From an uncultured Limimonas sp. (GTDB taxonomy: Bacteria; Pseudomonadota; Alphaproteobacteria; Kiloniellales; Rhodovibrionaceae), in assembly GCA_913055855.1 (NCBI GenBank), contig CAJXKW010000005.1, positions 1 through 52,572 on the forward strand: a stretch of DNA of 52,572 nucleotides. The letters are read 5' to 3'. Position numbers and translations under genes: made by a program. Positions 17,260-26,314 of this stretch are shown in pieces. Every line of letters begins with the position of its first letter. Position 1 is the first letter of the stretch. The notes under the pieces are model-generated. The model did not search any database and was not told the origin of the DNA. It was given only the letters and a program-made list of their open reading frames with translations.

Positions 17260-19005
17260 ATGAGCTTCAACACCTACTACCAGGACGAGCTGGCCTTCCT
17301 GCGCGACCTCGGCCGTGAGTTCGCCGAAGCGAACCCGTCCCTGGCGCCGTTCCTCGCCGAGCGCAGCAGCGACCCCGACGTCGAGCGCCTGCTTGAGGGC
17401 TTTGCGTTTCTCACCGGCCGCATCCGCCAGCGCCTGGACGATGAGCTGCCCGAGCTGACGCACGGCATCCTGTCGCTGATCTATCCCAATTTTCTTCAGC
17501 CCGTGCCCGCGACCACGATCATGGAGTTCGCACCGCTGGCGAACGTCGTGGGCGCCCCGCGCACCGTGGCCGCCGGGGTTGAGGTGGACTCGGTTCCCGT
17601 CGACGGAACCGTGTGCCGTTTCCGGACCTGTGCGCCGGTCGATCTGATGCCCCTGCGCGTGGCCGACGTGGGGACGCAGCGGCGCGGCGTGACCAGCGAT
17701 CTGCGCGTGCAGTTCGCAGTCCTCGGCGGGGCCAGCCCGGGCGACCTGGGCGACCGGCCGCTGCGGCTGCACCTGCACGGCGACATCCAGACCGGGCGCA
17801 GCCTGTATCTGTGGAGCCTGAATTATCTGGACGGCGTGACACTGGAGCTGGCGGATGGCCGCCGCATCGATTTCGGAGCGGAGGTGGTCACGCCCGCCGG
17901 CTTCGGTTCGGACGAGGCCATGCTGCCGTTCCCCCCCAATGCTTTCCAGGGCTATCGGGTGCTGCAGGAATACTTCACGCTGCCCGAGCGGTTCCTCTTC
18001 ATCGACGTGGCACGCGTGCTCGCAGCGGTGGCCCGGGCAGGGGCGGATCGGTTCAGCCTGATCTTCCGCTACAGCCGCGCGCTGCCCGACCAGGTGCGGC
18101 CGCGTTCGGAGAGCCTGCGCCTGCACTGCGTGCCCGCGATCAACCTGTTCACCACGGACGCCCATCCGCTGCGCGTCGATCGCGCCAAAAGCGAATATCG
18201 CGTCCGGCCGAGCGGGCGCGAGCCGGCTCACGCCGAAGTGGTCACGGTGGACCGGGTCGAGGGCTGGTCGCGCGGCAGCGCGCGCCGGCGCAGCTATAGC
18301 CGCTTCGAGAGCTTCTCCTTCGACGGCACCGGCGGCGGGAGTGGGTTCTACCGGCTGCGCCGCCAGCCCTCGGTGATGGGCGACGGCGTGGAGACCTATA
18401 TCGCCTTCGTCGACCGGGCCGACCGCGCGGCCGTGCCCGAGTGCGAGACGGTCTCGCTGGAGTTGACCTGCTGCAACCGGCACCTGCCCACCAAGCTGCG
18501 CGCGGGTGACGTCCACGTGCCCACGGGATCGGCGCCGGAATTCGCTGCCTACCGCAACCTTGCCAAACCGGCGCCGCCCGCCTCGCCGCCGCTCGACAGC
18601 GGGCTGATGTGGCTGCTCATTTCGAACCTGTCACTCAACTATGTCTCGCTCAGCGATCCCGACGCGCTGCGCGTGGTGCTCTCCGCGTACAATTTTCGCG
18701 CGTTCTACGACCGCCAGGCGGAACGCGAGCAGCGCCTCCGTCTGGACGGGCTCCGCGAGACCCGGGTGCGCACCGTGGACCTGCTGCACCGGGGCATGCC
18801 GGTGCGCGGGCTGCGGACCGAGCTGACGCTGAGCGAGAGCAAGTTCGCCGGCGAGGGTGAAATGTACCTGTTCGCCACGGTGCTCAACCAGTTCTTCAGC
18901 CTCTACGCCAGCATCAACGCCTTCCACCAGCTCGTGGTGCACGGCGCGGAAATGGGAGAAACCTACACATGGCCGCCGACGACGGGGCAGCAGCCGATCC
19001 TGTGA
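17260..19005 (+). CDS. tssF: T6SS baseplate protein TssF
   Basis: A 581-residue protein starting MSFNTYYQDELAFLRDLGRE, the typical TssF N-terminus, followed by LAERSSDPDVERLLEGFAFL and LTHGILSLIYPNFLQPVP. The end has GEMYLFATVLNQFFSLYAS, also conserved. With TssG and TssE it forms the baseplate wedge. The ATG at 17260 gives the family N-terminus; an in-frame extension back to 17149 has no similarity and is ignored. The 125-bp gap after tssE shows nothing clear. The 3' end overlaps tssG by 37 bp. Confidence 0.96.
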   Translation: MSFNTYYQDELAFLRDLGREFAEANPSLAPFLAERSSDPDVERLLEGFAFLTGRIRQRLDDELPELTHGILSLIYPNFLQPVPATTIMEFAPLANVVGAPRTVAAGVEVDSVPVDGTVCRFRTCAPVDLMPLRVADVGTQRRGVTSDLRVQFAVLGGASPGDLGDRPLRLHLHGDIQTGRSLYLWSLNYLDGVTLELADGRRIDFGAEVVTPAGFGSDEAMLPFPPNAFQGYRVLQEYFTLPERFLFIDVARVLAAVARAGADRFSLIFRYSRALPDQVRPRSESLRLHCVPAINLFTTDAHPLRVDRAKSEYRVRPSGREPAHAEVVTVDRVEGWSRGSARRRSYSRFESFSFDGTGGGSGFYRLRRQPSVMGDGVETYIAFVDRADRAAVPECETVSLELTCCNRHLPTKLRAGDVHVPTGSAPEFAAYRNLAKPAPPASPPLDSGLMWLLISNLSLNYVSLSDPDALRVVLSAYNFRAFYDRQAEREQRLRLDGLRETRVRTVDLLHRGMPVRGLRTELTLSESKFAGEGEMYLFATVLNQFFSLYASINAFHQLVVHGAEMGETYTWPPTTGQQPIL

Positions 19006-20003
19006 TCGCCGACCTGCTCGCCCGGCCGCAGCACTATAGCTTCTGCCAGGCCGTCGAGCTGCTGGGGGCGCTGACGCCGCCGGCGGCACGGGTGGGGTAT
19101 GCCGCGGGCCCGGAGGCGGAGAACCTGCGCTTTACGGTCGATCCCAACCTCGGCTTCCCGGCCTCGGACATCACCGGCCTTGCCGTGGAAATGGTGCCCG
19201 GTGGCAACGCGCCGCGCTACCGCATGACCGTGAGCTTCATGGGGCTCTACGGCAGCGCGTCGCCGCTGCCGGGCTTCTACAACGAGGCGGTGGCGCAGAA
19301 CGATGAGGTGCCCAACAATCGGCGGGACTTTCTGGACCTGTTCAACCATCGCCTGATCTCGCTGGTTTACCGGTCCTGGCTTCGCTACCGGCACTACCTG
19401 CAGTATCGCGAGCAGGGCCGCGACCCGTTTTCGCGCCAGATGCTCGCGTTCGCCGGCCTGGGGCCGCCCGAGATCCACGAGAAGGTTGCGGGTGAAGCGC
19501 CCGGCCGGCTGCTCGCCTGCGTCGGCTTGCTGGCGTTGCGCCCGCGCTCCGGCGCGGTGGTCTCGACGGTGGTGAGCCAGCTTTTCGACGACGTCCACGC
19601 CGGCGTCGAGGAATTCGTGTCGCGCCGCGTGAGCATTCCGGCCGAGCAGCGCAGCCGCCTGGGCGCCGCCAACGTGGGCCTGGGCCAGTCCGCTGTCGCG
19701 GGTGCCAGCGTCGGCGACATCTCGGGGAAGTTCCGGCTTCACCTCGGCCCCATGGATTTCCCCACGTTCCGGCGGCACCTGCCCGACGGGCCCGAATTCG
19801 CCCGTTTGCGCGACCTGGTGCGGTTTCTGCTCCGCGACCCGCTTGCCTTCGACGTGCGGCTCCGGCTGGCACCGGCGCAGGTCCCCGATCTGACGCTGGG
19901 CGGCGGCTGCGCCGGGCGCCTGGGCTGGTCGAGCTGGCTGGGGGGTGCGCCGGCGGCTGAGGCGGCCGTGACCTTCGCCGGCGAACACAAACGCGCAGTC
20001 TAA
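18969..20003 (+). CDS. tssG: T6SS baseplate protein TssG
   Basis: A 344-residue protein. The conserved N-terminal element ARPQHYSFCQAVELL is followed by TVDPNLGFPASDI, SFMGLYGSASPLPGFYNE and DLFNHRLISLVYRSW, all diagnostic for TssG. It joins TssF and TssE in the baseplate. ATG is preceded by GGGAG inside the end of tssF, so the two are translationally coupled. Confidence 0.96.
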   Translation: MAADDGAAADPVIADLLARPQHYSFCQAVELLGALTPPAARVGYAAGPEAENLRFTVDPNLGFPASDITGLAVEMVPGGNAPRYRMTVSFMGLYGSASPLPGFYNEAVAQNDEVPNNRRDFLDLFNHRLISLVYRSWLRYRHYLQYREQGRDPFSRQMLAFAGLGPPEIHEKVAGEAPGRLLACVGLLALRPRSGAVVSTVVSQLFDDVHAGVEEFVSRRVSIPAEQRSRLGAANVGLGQSAVAGASVGDISGKFRLHLGPMDFPTFRRHLPDGPEFARLRDLVRFLLRDPLAFDVRLRLAPAQVPDLTLGGGCAGRLGWSSWLGGAPAAEAAVTFAGEHKRAV

Positions 20004-20036
20004 CCGTGAAAGCAAGCGACAGGGAGCGCGAGCGCC

Positions 20037-22781
20037 GTGATCGACCTGGACCTGAAAGCCCTGCTCAAGCGGCTGAACAAGCCGTCGCGCAAGGCCCTGG
20101 AGAGCGCCGCCGGCATGTGTGTCTCCCGCGGCAACTACGAAGTGACGATGGAGCACATGCTCCTCGTGCTCGCCGAGAGCAACGACGGCGACGTCCCGAT
20201 GCTCCTGCACCATTACGGCGTGGACCCCGCACGCCTGCGCAAGACGCTGGCGCACAGCGTGGAACATCTTCGTACGGGCAACAGCGGCCGTCCGGTGTTC
20301 TCCCCCCTGTTGCTGGAGTGGATCCAGGAGGCCTGGCTGGTCGCCTCGGTCGAACTCGGCCTTGGCGAAGTCCGCTCGGGCGCGCTCCTCGCCGCGCTGG
20401 TGTTCAACCGACAGCGCTATGGCACCGACGATCTGCAGGACCTGCTTGCCGCCATCGAGCCGGCGGAGCTGCGCCGGGGCTTCCAGGACGCCGTGGCGGG
20501 CTCGGCGGAAGAGACCACGCGCCTGGACGTCCAGCGCGGCGGCGAGGGGGCTGGCGGCGCCCCCGCCGGTGCGCGCAGCGCGGACAGCGCTTTGGCACGC
20601 TTCTGCGTCGACCTGACGGCGCGCGCCCGGGCGGGCGGGATCGATCCTGTCTTCGGCCGCGAGCGCGAGATCCGGCAAATCGTCAACATCCTCGGCCGCC
20701 GGCGCAAGAACAACCCGATCTGCGTGGGCGAGGCCGGCGTGGGCAAGAGCGCCGTCGTCGAGGGGCTGGCGCGCAAGATCGTCGCCGGCGACGTGCCCGA
20801 GTTCCTGCACGGGGTGGACCTGCTCACGCTCGACCTGCAACTGCTCCAGGCGGGCGCCAGCGTGAAGGGCGAGTTCGAACAGCGGCTCAAGGACGTCGTC
20901 GACGAGGTCAAGGCCTCGCCCAAGCCGGTCATCATCTTTATCGACGAGGTGCACACCCTCATCGGCGCGGGCGGCGCCCAGGGCACGGGCGACGCGGCCA
21001 ATCTTATCAAGCCGGCGCTGGCGCGTGGGGAGATGCGTACCATCGCGGCGACGACGTTCTCCGAGTACAAGCGCTACATCGACAAGGACGCCGCGCTCGC
21101 CCGGCGCTTTCAACTGGTCAGCCTGGCGGAGCCCTCGCCCGAGCAGACGGTGACCATCCTGCGCGGCCTGCGCGAGGTCTACGAAGCGGCGCACGGGGTC
21201 TACGTGCGCGACGACGGCGTGGCCGCGGCGGCCCGGCTGTCCGCGCGCTACCTCTCCGGCCGGCAGCTTCCGGACAAGGCCATTGACGTGCTGGATACCG
21301 CCAGCGCCCGCGTGAAGCTCAGCGTGGGCACCAAGCCGGCGGCTATCGACGACCTGGAGCGCGAGATCGGCGTGAACGAGCGCGAACTCGCGGCCGTCCG
21401 GCGCGACGTGCAGTCCAAAAGCGGCGGCGACCCGGCGCGGCTGGATGAGCTGGAAACCGCCATCGCCGAGCAGCGCGAGCGCCTTGCCGCCATGACGGCG
21501 GAATGGGAGAAGGAGCGCAACGCCGTCCAGCGGGTGCTCGATCTGCGCAAGGCCATGGCCAGCGCCCAGACCGGTGCCGCGGCACCGGAGCACACCGCGG
21601 CCGCGCCGGCGGCGGGTGGCGACGGCGCCGGGGTGGCGGTGCTCGAGACGGCCGCGGACACGGCCGCGGCCGAGGACGCGGTCTCGGGGGAGGCGGCGAG
21701 CCAGGCCGACCTCGACGCCGCGATGGCGGCGCTGACGGCGCTCCAGGGCGAAGGCCGCGGGATGATCCATTACGAGGTCGGGCCCGAGGTCGTCGCCCAG
21801 GTGATCGGCGACTGGACCGGCATTCCGGTGGACAACATGCTGCGCGCCGACCGCGCGGCGATCATGGGCTTCGCCGAAAGCCTGCGCGCGCGGATCAAGG
21901 GGCAGGATCACGCCATCACCGCCCTGGACAACGGCATGCGCACGGCCAAGGCGGGCCTGCAGAACCCAAGCGCCCCGCTGGGCGTGTTCCTCTTCGTCGG
22001 ACCCTCCGGCGTGGGCAAGACCGAGACCGGGCTGGGCATCGCCGACCTGCTGTTCGGCGGCGAGCGCTTCATGACCACCATCAACATGTCGGAATTCCAG
22101 GAAAAGCACACGGTCTCCCGCCTGATCGGCTCGCCGCCGGGCTACGTCGGCTACGGCGAGGGCGGCCGCCTGACCGAAGCGGTGCGCCAGCGGCCGTACT
22201 CGGTGGTGCTCCTGGACGAGGTGGAGAAGGCCGATCTGGAGGTCATGAACCTGTTCTACCAGGTCTTCGACAAGGGCCAGCTCGCCGACGGCGAGGGGCG
22301 CGTCGTGGATTTCAAGAACACGGTGGTCATCCTCACCAGCAATCTCGCCACGGACATCATCACCGAGATGGGCTCGGGCGAGGAGCCCGCCGACGTGGCA
22401 ACCATCACCGAGGCCATCCGCCCCGTGCTCTCCGGGCACTTCAAGCCGGCGCTGCTGGCGCGCATGGAGATCGTGCCCTTCCTGCCCATCGGCCAGGGCA
22501 TCATGCGCGACATTGTCCAGCTCAAGCTGGCCCGCATCGCCGATCGCCTCGCCGAGCGCCACCGCATGCGGCTGACCTACGACGACGCGGTGATCGACCA
22601 GATCGCCCGGCGCTGCACGGAAGTGGAGACGGGGGCGCGCAACGTCGACCACATCGTCAACGGCACGCTCCTTCCCGAGATCTCGACCCGGCTGCTGGAG
22701 AGGCTGGACGACGAGCAGGTGCCCCAGGGCCTGACCGTTGGGGTGAGCGAGGAGGGCCGCTTCACCTACACCTTCGCCTAA
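20037..22781 (+). CDS. clpV: T6SS sheath-disassembly ATPase TssH (ClpV)
   Basis: A 914-residue Clp/Hsp100 AAA+ ATPase. The N-terminal domain (about 10-160) includes CVSRGNYEVTMEHMLL. The first AAA module has Walker A GEAGVGKSAVVEG and Walker B IIFIDEVHTLIGAGG; the second has GPSGVGKTETGLG and VVLLDEVEKAD. A middle coiled-coil segment carries an Ala-rich insert at about 510-560. ClpV binds TssC and recycles contracted sheaths. GTG start, with GGGAG about 10 bp upstream. Confidence 0.97.
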   Translation: MIDLDLKALLKRLNKPSRKALESAAGMCVSRGNYEVTMEHMLLVLAESNDGDVPMLLHHYGVDPARLRKTLAHSVEHLRTGNSGRPVFSPLLLEWIQEAWLVASVELGLGEVRSGALLAALVFNRQRYGTDDLQDLLAAIEPAELRRGFQDAVAGSAEETTRLDVQRGGEGAGGAPAGARSADSALARFCVDLTARARAGGIDPVFGREREIRQIVNILGRRRKNNPICVGEAGVGKSAVVEGLARKIVAGDVPEFLHGVDLLTLDLQLLQAGASVKGEFEQRLKDVVDEVKASPKPVIIFIDEVHTLIGAGGAQGTGDAANLIKPALARGEMRTIAATTFSEYKRYIDKDAALARRFQLVSLAEPSPEQTVTILRGLREVYEAAHGVYVRDDGVAAAARLSARYLSGRQLPDKAIDVLDTASARVKLSVGTKPAAIDDLEREIGVNERELAAVRRDVQSKSGGDPARLDELETAIAEQRERLAAMTAEWEKERNAVQRVLDLRKAMASAQTGAAAPEHTAAAPAAGGDGAGVAVLETAADTAAAEDAVSGEAASQADLDAAMAALTALQGEGRGMIHYEVGPEVVAQVIGDWTGIPVDNMLRADRAAIMGFAESLRARIKGQDHAITALDNGMRTAKAGLQNPSAPLGVFLFVGPSGVGKTETGLGIADLLFGGERFMTTINMSEFQEKHTVSRLIGSPPGYVGYGEGGRLTEAVRQRPYSVVLLDEVEKADLEVMNLFYQVFDKGQLADGEGRVVDFKNTVVILTSNLATDIITEMGSGEEPADVATITEAIRPVLSGHFKPALLARMEIVPFLPIGQGIMRDIVQLKLARIADRLAERHRMRLTYDDAVIDQIARRCTEVETGARNVDHIVNGTLLPEISTRLLERLDDEQVPQGLTVGVSEEGRFTYTFA

Positions 22782-22793
22782 GGAGTGCGCGCC

Positions 22794-24470
22794 ATGGCCG
22801 CCACCGATCCGTCCGCCGACGGCGCCGCGGCCGGCCTCCCCGCGGATACGGCCGAGCGCCTCTTGAGCATCAGCGCGGCGCTGTCCCGGGAGCGCGACCT
22901 GGACCGGCTGCTCGACGTCATCCTGCGCGCCGCGCGCGAGCTGACCGGTGCCGAGGCCGGGCGCCTGTATACCCTGGACGAGCCCAAGCGCAACCTCGTC
23001 CTCCGGGTGGCGCAGAACACCCGGCTGACCCGGGCGCGCGAGGCGGAGACGAGCGTCCCGCTGTTTCCCGGAGGGCGGCGCAACACCGCGCATATCGCCG
23101 GCCACTGCGCGTTCAGCGGCCAGCGCGTGGTGCTTTCCGACCTCTACCGTGCACCGGGCTTCGACCTGAACCCGTTTGCCCGCTACGACCAGCTCAACGG
23201 CTACCGCACTGCCTCGCTCCTGGCGCTGCCGCTGCACGACCATGAGGGCCTCACCATTGGCGTGCTGATGGTCATCAACGCGGCCGACGGGGCCGGCCGC
23301 CGGGTGGCGTTCGACGAGGGACGCCAGCGCGTCATTGCCGCCTTTGCCGCACAGGCTGCGGTGGCCATCAACACCACCCGGTTGATCGCCGAGAATGCCC
23401 GGCTGATCGAGATGCTCAACGCCTCCAACCGCGCCCTGCGCCGGGAGAACCAGTTGCTGCGCAGCCGCATCCGCGAGCGCGCGAGCTTCGACGAGATCAT
23501 CGGCGGCGGCGCGCGCATGCGCCGCGTCTTCGACCTCATGGGCAAAATCGTGCGCACCCAGGCGACCGTGCTGGTGACCGGCGAGACGGGCACGGGCAAG
23601 GAACTCATCGCGCGGGCGCTGCACTATAACGGCCCACGTGCGCACGCGGCTTTCGTGACCCAGAACTGCGCTGCCCTCCCGGAAAGCCTCCTGGAGAGCG
23701 AACTTTTCGGCTACCGCAAGGGCGCGTTCACCGGCGCCACGACGGACAAGAAGGGGCTGTTCGAGGCCGCCGACGGGGGCACGTTGTTCCTCGACGAGAT
23801 CGGCGATATGCCCCTGGGGCTCCAGGCCAAGCTGTTGCGCGTGCTGCAGGAGGGCGAGGTACGCCCGCTCGGCGCGACCACGGGCAGGCGCGTGGATGTC
23901 CGGCTGATCGCGGCCACGCACTGCGACCTCGCGGACGCCATCAGAACGGGGACGTTCCGCGAGGATCTCTACTACCGGCTGTGCGTCTTCCCCATCGCGC
24001 TGCCGCCGCTGCGCGAGCGCCGCGACGACCTGCCCGAGCTGGTGGAGCACTTCCTCGCCGACTGCTGCAAACGCCACGGCAAGACGGTGGCCGGAATCGC
24101 GCCCGAGACGCTTGAGCTTCTCGCAGCCTACGACTTTCCGGGCAACATCCGCGAGCTGCGCAACCTGATCGAGCGCGGCGTCCTCATGGCGGAGGATCAC
24201 AGCAGCCTGCTCCCGGAAGACCTGCCGGCGGCCGTGCACGAGGCCGGGGAGCGCACCTTCCTGCGCCCGGATTCCGGCCCCGAGGGCGCCGCCCTTCGCG
24301 ACCGCATGGCCGCCTTCGAGGCGCGCACCGTGCAGCGCGCGCTCGATGCCGCCGGGTGGAACCAGACCCGTGCCGCCGAGATGCTGCAGATCTCCCGGCG
24401 CGGGCTGATCGAAAAGATGCAGCGTCACGGGCTCCGGCGACCCGAGCCGGCCGGCGAGGGCGACGCCTGA
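22794..24470 (+). CDS. GAF-domain sigma54-dependent transcriptional activator (VasH-like)
   Basis: A 558-residue enhancer-binding protein. GAF domain about 15-185; AAA+ domain about 225-450 with Walker A GETGTGKE (263-270), the sigma54-contacting GAFTGA loop (310-315) and FLDEIGDMP; Fis-type helix-turn-helix at the C-terminus with [20 protein letters not shown]. There is no receiver domain, so control is likely through the GAF domain. The same type (VasH) activates T6SS genes, especially hcp, in Vibrio. ATG at 22794 is chosen because AAGGAG ends 8 bp upstream. The next gene, hcp, has a sigma54 promoter, its likely target. Confidence 0.94.
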   Translation: MAATDPSADGAAAGLPADTAERLLSISAALSRERDLDRLLDVILRAARELTGAEAGRLYTLDEPKRNLVLRVAQNTRLTRAREAETSVPLFPGGRRNTAHIAGHCAFSGQRVVLSDLYRAPGFDLNPFARYDQLNGYRTASLLALPLHDHEGLTIGVLMVINAADGAGRRVAFDEGRQRVIAAFAAQAAVAINTTRLIAENARLIEMLNASNRALRRENQLLRSRIRERASFDEIIGGGARMRRVFDLMGKIVRTQATVLVTGETGTGKELIARALHYNGPRAHAAFVTQNCAALPESLLESELFGYRKGAFTGATTDKKGLFEAADGGTLFLDEIGDMPLGLQAKLLRVLQEGEVRPLGATTGRRVDVRLIAATHCDLADAIRTGTFREDLYYRLCVFPIALPPLRERRDDLPELVEHFLADCCKRHGKTVAGIAPETLELLAAYDFPGNIRELRNLIERGVLMAEDHSSLLPEDLPAAVHEAGERTFLRPDSGPEGAALRDRMAAFEARTVQRALDAAGWNQTRAAEMLQISRRGLIEKMQRHGLRRPEPAGEGDA

Positions 24471-24563
24471 TGCGCACGCGCCCGCACAGCACGGCCCGGG
24501 TGTGAAGCTGCGCGCACACCCGGCCGCCGGGGCGGATTCATGCGGTCGCGCGGCAGAACCAGC

Positions 24564-24613
24564 AATTTCTTTGAAATTCAGCAGCTTGGGATTTCCGGCC
24601 AGGGCATGGCCGG
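24564..24613 (+). promoter_or_regulatory. Dyad elements upstream of the hcp promoter (candidate activator site)
   Basis: Two perfect dyads lie in the 260-bp activator-hcp gap. AATTTCTTTGAAATT (24564-24578) has 6-bp arms and a 3-bp spacer, in an otherwise GC-rich setting; its centre is about 72 bp before the predicted transcription start. CCGGCC-N7-GGCCGG (24595-24613) ends just before the -24 box. The first is a plausible enhancer for the Fis-type activator; the second could be an operator or a structural element. Binding is inferred only. Confidence 0.35.
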
Positions 24614-24616
24614 TTT

Positions 24617-24632
24617 TGGCACGCGGGGTGCA
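24617..24632 (+). promoter_or_regulatory. Sigma54 promoter of hcp
   Basis: TGGCACGCGGGGTGCA matches the -24/-12 consensus TGGCACG-N4-TTGCA at all but one position (G for T at the first T of -12). GG and GC are separated by exactly 10 bases. It lies 98 bp before the hcp ATG, directly after a sigma54 activator gene. This is the best promoter I see in the window. Confidence 0.8.
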
Positions 24633-24730
24633 AGAACGAGGTTGCCCGCGGCGCAAACGCCAAGCGCCGCCGGCGGCAACCCCGACAGCCCCGTGGCGCT
24701 GCGGCGCCCCACCCGAGAGGAGACGTCACG

Positions 24731-25237
24731 ATGGCCCAACCGTTCTACATGACCGTTTCCGGCGAGAGCCAAGGCGACCTTCACCCCGGCGCCACGGACG
24801 TGGACAGCCTGGGCAACCTTTCCCGGTCCAGCCACAAGGACGAAATCCAGTGCCAGGCTTTCGAGCTGGACATCGCCGCCCCCACGGATCCGCAGTCGGG
24901 GCAGCCCACGGGCAAGCGGGTCCACCACGGGCTCAAGGTGACCAAGGTCTTCGACAAGTCCTCGCCGCTACTCTTCCAGGCCCTGGCCAAGAGCGAGCGC
25001 ATCACCGAGGCGGCGTTCAACTTCTACCGCACCGCACCGGACGGGACCGAGGAGCTGTACTACGTCGTCACCATCAAGAACGCGACCGTCATCGCCATCA
25101 AGGGCATCCAGCCCAACGCCCTGGACCCCAGCAACGGCCCCTTCCTGCCCATGGAGGAGGTGACCTTCGCCTACAAGGACATCGAGTGGAGTCACGAGGT
25201 CGCGTCGACCAGCGGGGCCGATAGCTGGGAGGACTAA
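24731..25237 (+). CDS. hcp: T6SS tube protein Hcp (TssD)
   Basis: A 168-residue Hcp1-family protein starting MAQPFYMTVSGESQGDL. It contains DEIQCQAFELDIAAP, GKRVHHGLKVTKVFDKSSPLL, the TIKNATV strand and FAYKDIEWSHEVA. Hcp hexamers stack into the tube expelled by sheath contraction. Strong RBS GAGAGGAGA is about 8 bp before ATG. Its own sigma54 promoter and a downstream terminator indicate a separate, highly expressed unit. Confidence 0.97.
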   Translation: MAQPFYMTVSGESQGDLHPGATDVDSLGNLSRSSHKDEIQCQAFELDIAAPTDPQSGQPTGKRVHHGLKVTKVFDKSSPLLFQALAKSERITEAAFNFYRTAPDGTEELYYVVTIKNATVIAIKGIQPNALDPSNGPFLPMEEVTFAYKDIEWSHEVASTSGADSWED

Positions 25238-25268
25238 CCCCGACGAATGCGCATTGGCCTCCCGCCTC

Positions 25269-25299
25269 GGCCGTCCGGGTGAGCCCGGACGGCCATTTT
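25269..25299 (+). terminator. Rho-independent terminator after hcp
   Basis: A perfect 11-bp inverted repeat, GGCCGTCCGGG (25269-25279) and CCCGGACGGCC (25284-25294), with a 4-base loop TGAG and a following ATTTTG. It starts 31 bp after the hcp stop. The T-tract is short, so some read-through into the next gene is possible. Confidence 0.75.
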
Positions 25300-25366
25300 G
25301 TGTGCGCGGGCGGCTGGCAAAGGCTGTCACCCTGGCAAATCGTCGGCGAAACCGGGAGACAAGGCG

Positions 25367-26161
25367 TTGGCGAAACGGTGCTGGCTGACCTGGCTGCCCG
25401 CCGAGGGCGACGCGTCGGATCCGGGCGGGGCGGTGACCGCGCTTTCCCGGGTGGGGCTGGACGTTTCGGGTGCGCCCTTCTTGGACGACCTGGAGAAGGC
25501 GGCGTGGAGCGAGCTTGGGTCGATGCTTGCCGAGGACGACAGGCGCCCGGCTATCTGGCTGGTCGCGGGCAATGGCGCGGATTTCGGCGTGACCAGCGTG
25601 CGCTACGGCCTGTCGCTCGCGGCGGCGATGGCGCTGGGTCGTGAGGGCGGGCCGCCGGTCCTGGCGGTGCTCCGGCTCGACGGCGATCCGGCCGGCTTGG
25701 ACCTGCCCACCCTGTTCGGCAATGCGCTGCGCCTGGACGGTCGGCAGGCCGGGTGGGCGGCGAAGGTAACGGCGGCGGCGCACCGCACGCCGCCCGATGC
25801 GCCGGTGGACTTCCACATCAACGTCATCGGCCATCCCCTGATCGGAACCTGGCTGGAAGTGGGGCCGGCGCCGGGCGCGCACTGGCAGGGCGCAATGATG
25901 GGCGTCAGCGGGGACAGCGCCATCCTGCACCAGGCCGTGGGCCCGCGCGGCCAGTTGCCCGAGCGAACGACGCTTGCCTATCCCAGTGCCGGCATCAAGG
26001 CGGAGGTCGCGGGCGAGACCTTCACCGCGGCGTCCGTGCACAATGCCATCGGCGCGGACGAGTCCTACTACGTTAAGCTTTCCGGACATCCCGCGCGAAT
26101 CATCGTGGGCAGCGACGCCGCCGCGGAATCACCCGAAGTGAGCGTCCTCACGCTCGCCTGA
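25367..26161 (+). CDS. Unidentified protein encoded after hcp
   Basis: A 264-residue protein, predicted soluble, with no signal peptide or membrane helix. I do not recognise the family. Visible features are KRCWLTWLPAEGD at the N-terminus, a hydrophobic AIWLVAGNGADFG segment, and GLSLAAAMALG. No catalytic motif is evident. The start is probably TTG at 25367, since GGGAGACAAGG precedes it; an in-frame ATG/GTG with a ribosome site was not found nearby. It shares strand with the T6SS operon but is separated from hcp by a terminator. It could be a T6SS accessory, a cargo or an immunity-type protein; none is supported directly. Confidence 0.7.
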   Translation: MAKRCWLTWLPAEGDASDPGGAVTALSRVGLDVSGAPFLDDLEKAAWSELGSMLAEDDRRPAIWLVAGNGADFGVTSVRYGLSLAAAMALGREGGPPVLAVLRLDGDPAGLDLPTLFGNALRLDGRQAGWAAKVTAAAHRTPPDAPVDFHINVIGHPLIGTWLEVGPAPGAHWQGAMMGVSGDSAILHQAVGPRGQLPERTTLAYPSAGIKAEVAGETFTAASVHNAIGADESYYVKLSGHPARIIVGSDAAAESPEVSVLTLA

Positions 26162-26172
26162 GCCGGCGTCGC

Positions 26173-26280
26173 TCAGACGGTGCCGGGCGGTGGCCGGCGG
26201 CGCAGGAACAAGACCAGCAGCGCCGCCCTTGCGAGCACGACAAGGAGCAGGACGGCATAGGCCTCCTCGCCGCGCGGCAT
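26173..26280 (-). CDS. Possible 35-residue single-helix membrane peptide
   Basis: A short open frame begins at ATG 26280, 35 bp after the stop of the fused sheath gene on the same strand. It encodes MPRGEEAYAVLLLVVLAR followed by more hydrophobic residues, then RRRPPPGTV at the end. This is one predicted membrane helix with a basic cytoplasmic tail. No clear ribosome site precedes it, and it could be chance in GC-rich DNA. It fills the space to the convergent unknown gene ending at 26161. Confidence 0.3.
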   Translation of the reverse strand: MPRGEEAYAVLLLVVLARAALLVLFLRRRPPPGTV

Positions 26281-26314
26281 ACGGGCGGTGTCATACGGCG
26301 GGACGAGGCCCCCT

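Noticed and set aside
18963..24656. A very long open frame antisense to tssG, clpV and the sigma54 activator
   Set aside because: High GC makes stop codons rare in antisense frames. The plus-strand genes match families throughout; the antisense product is low-complexity Arg/Ala/Gly-rich with no recognisable motif.
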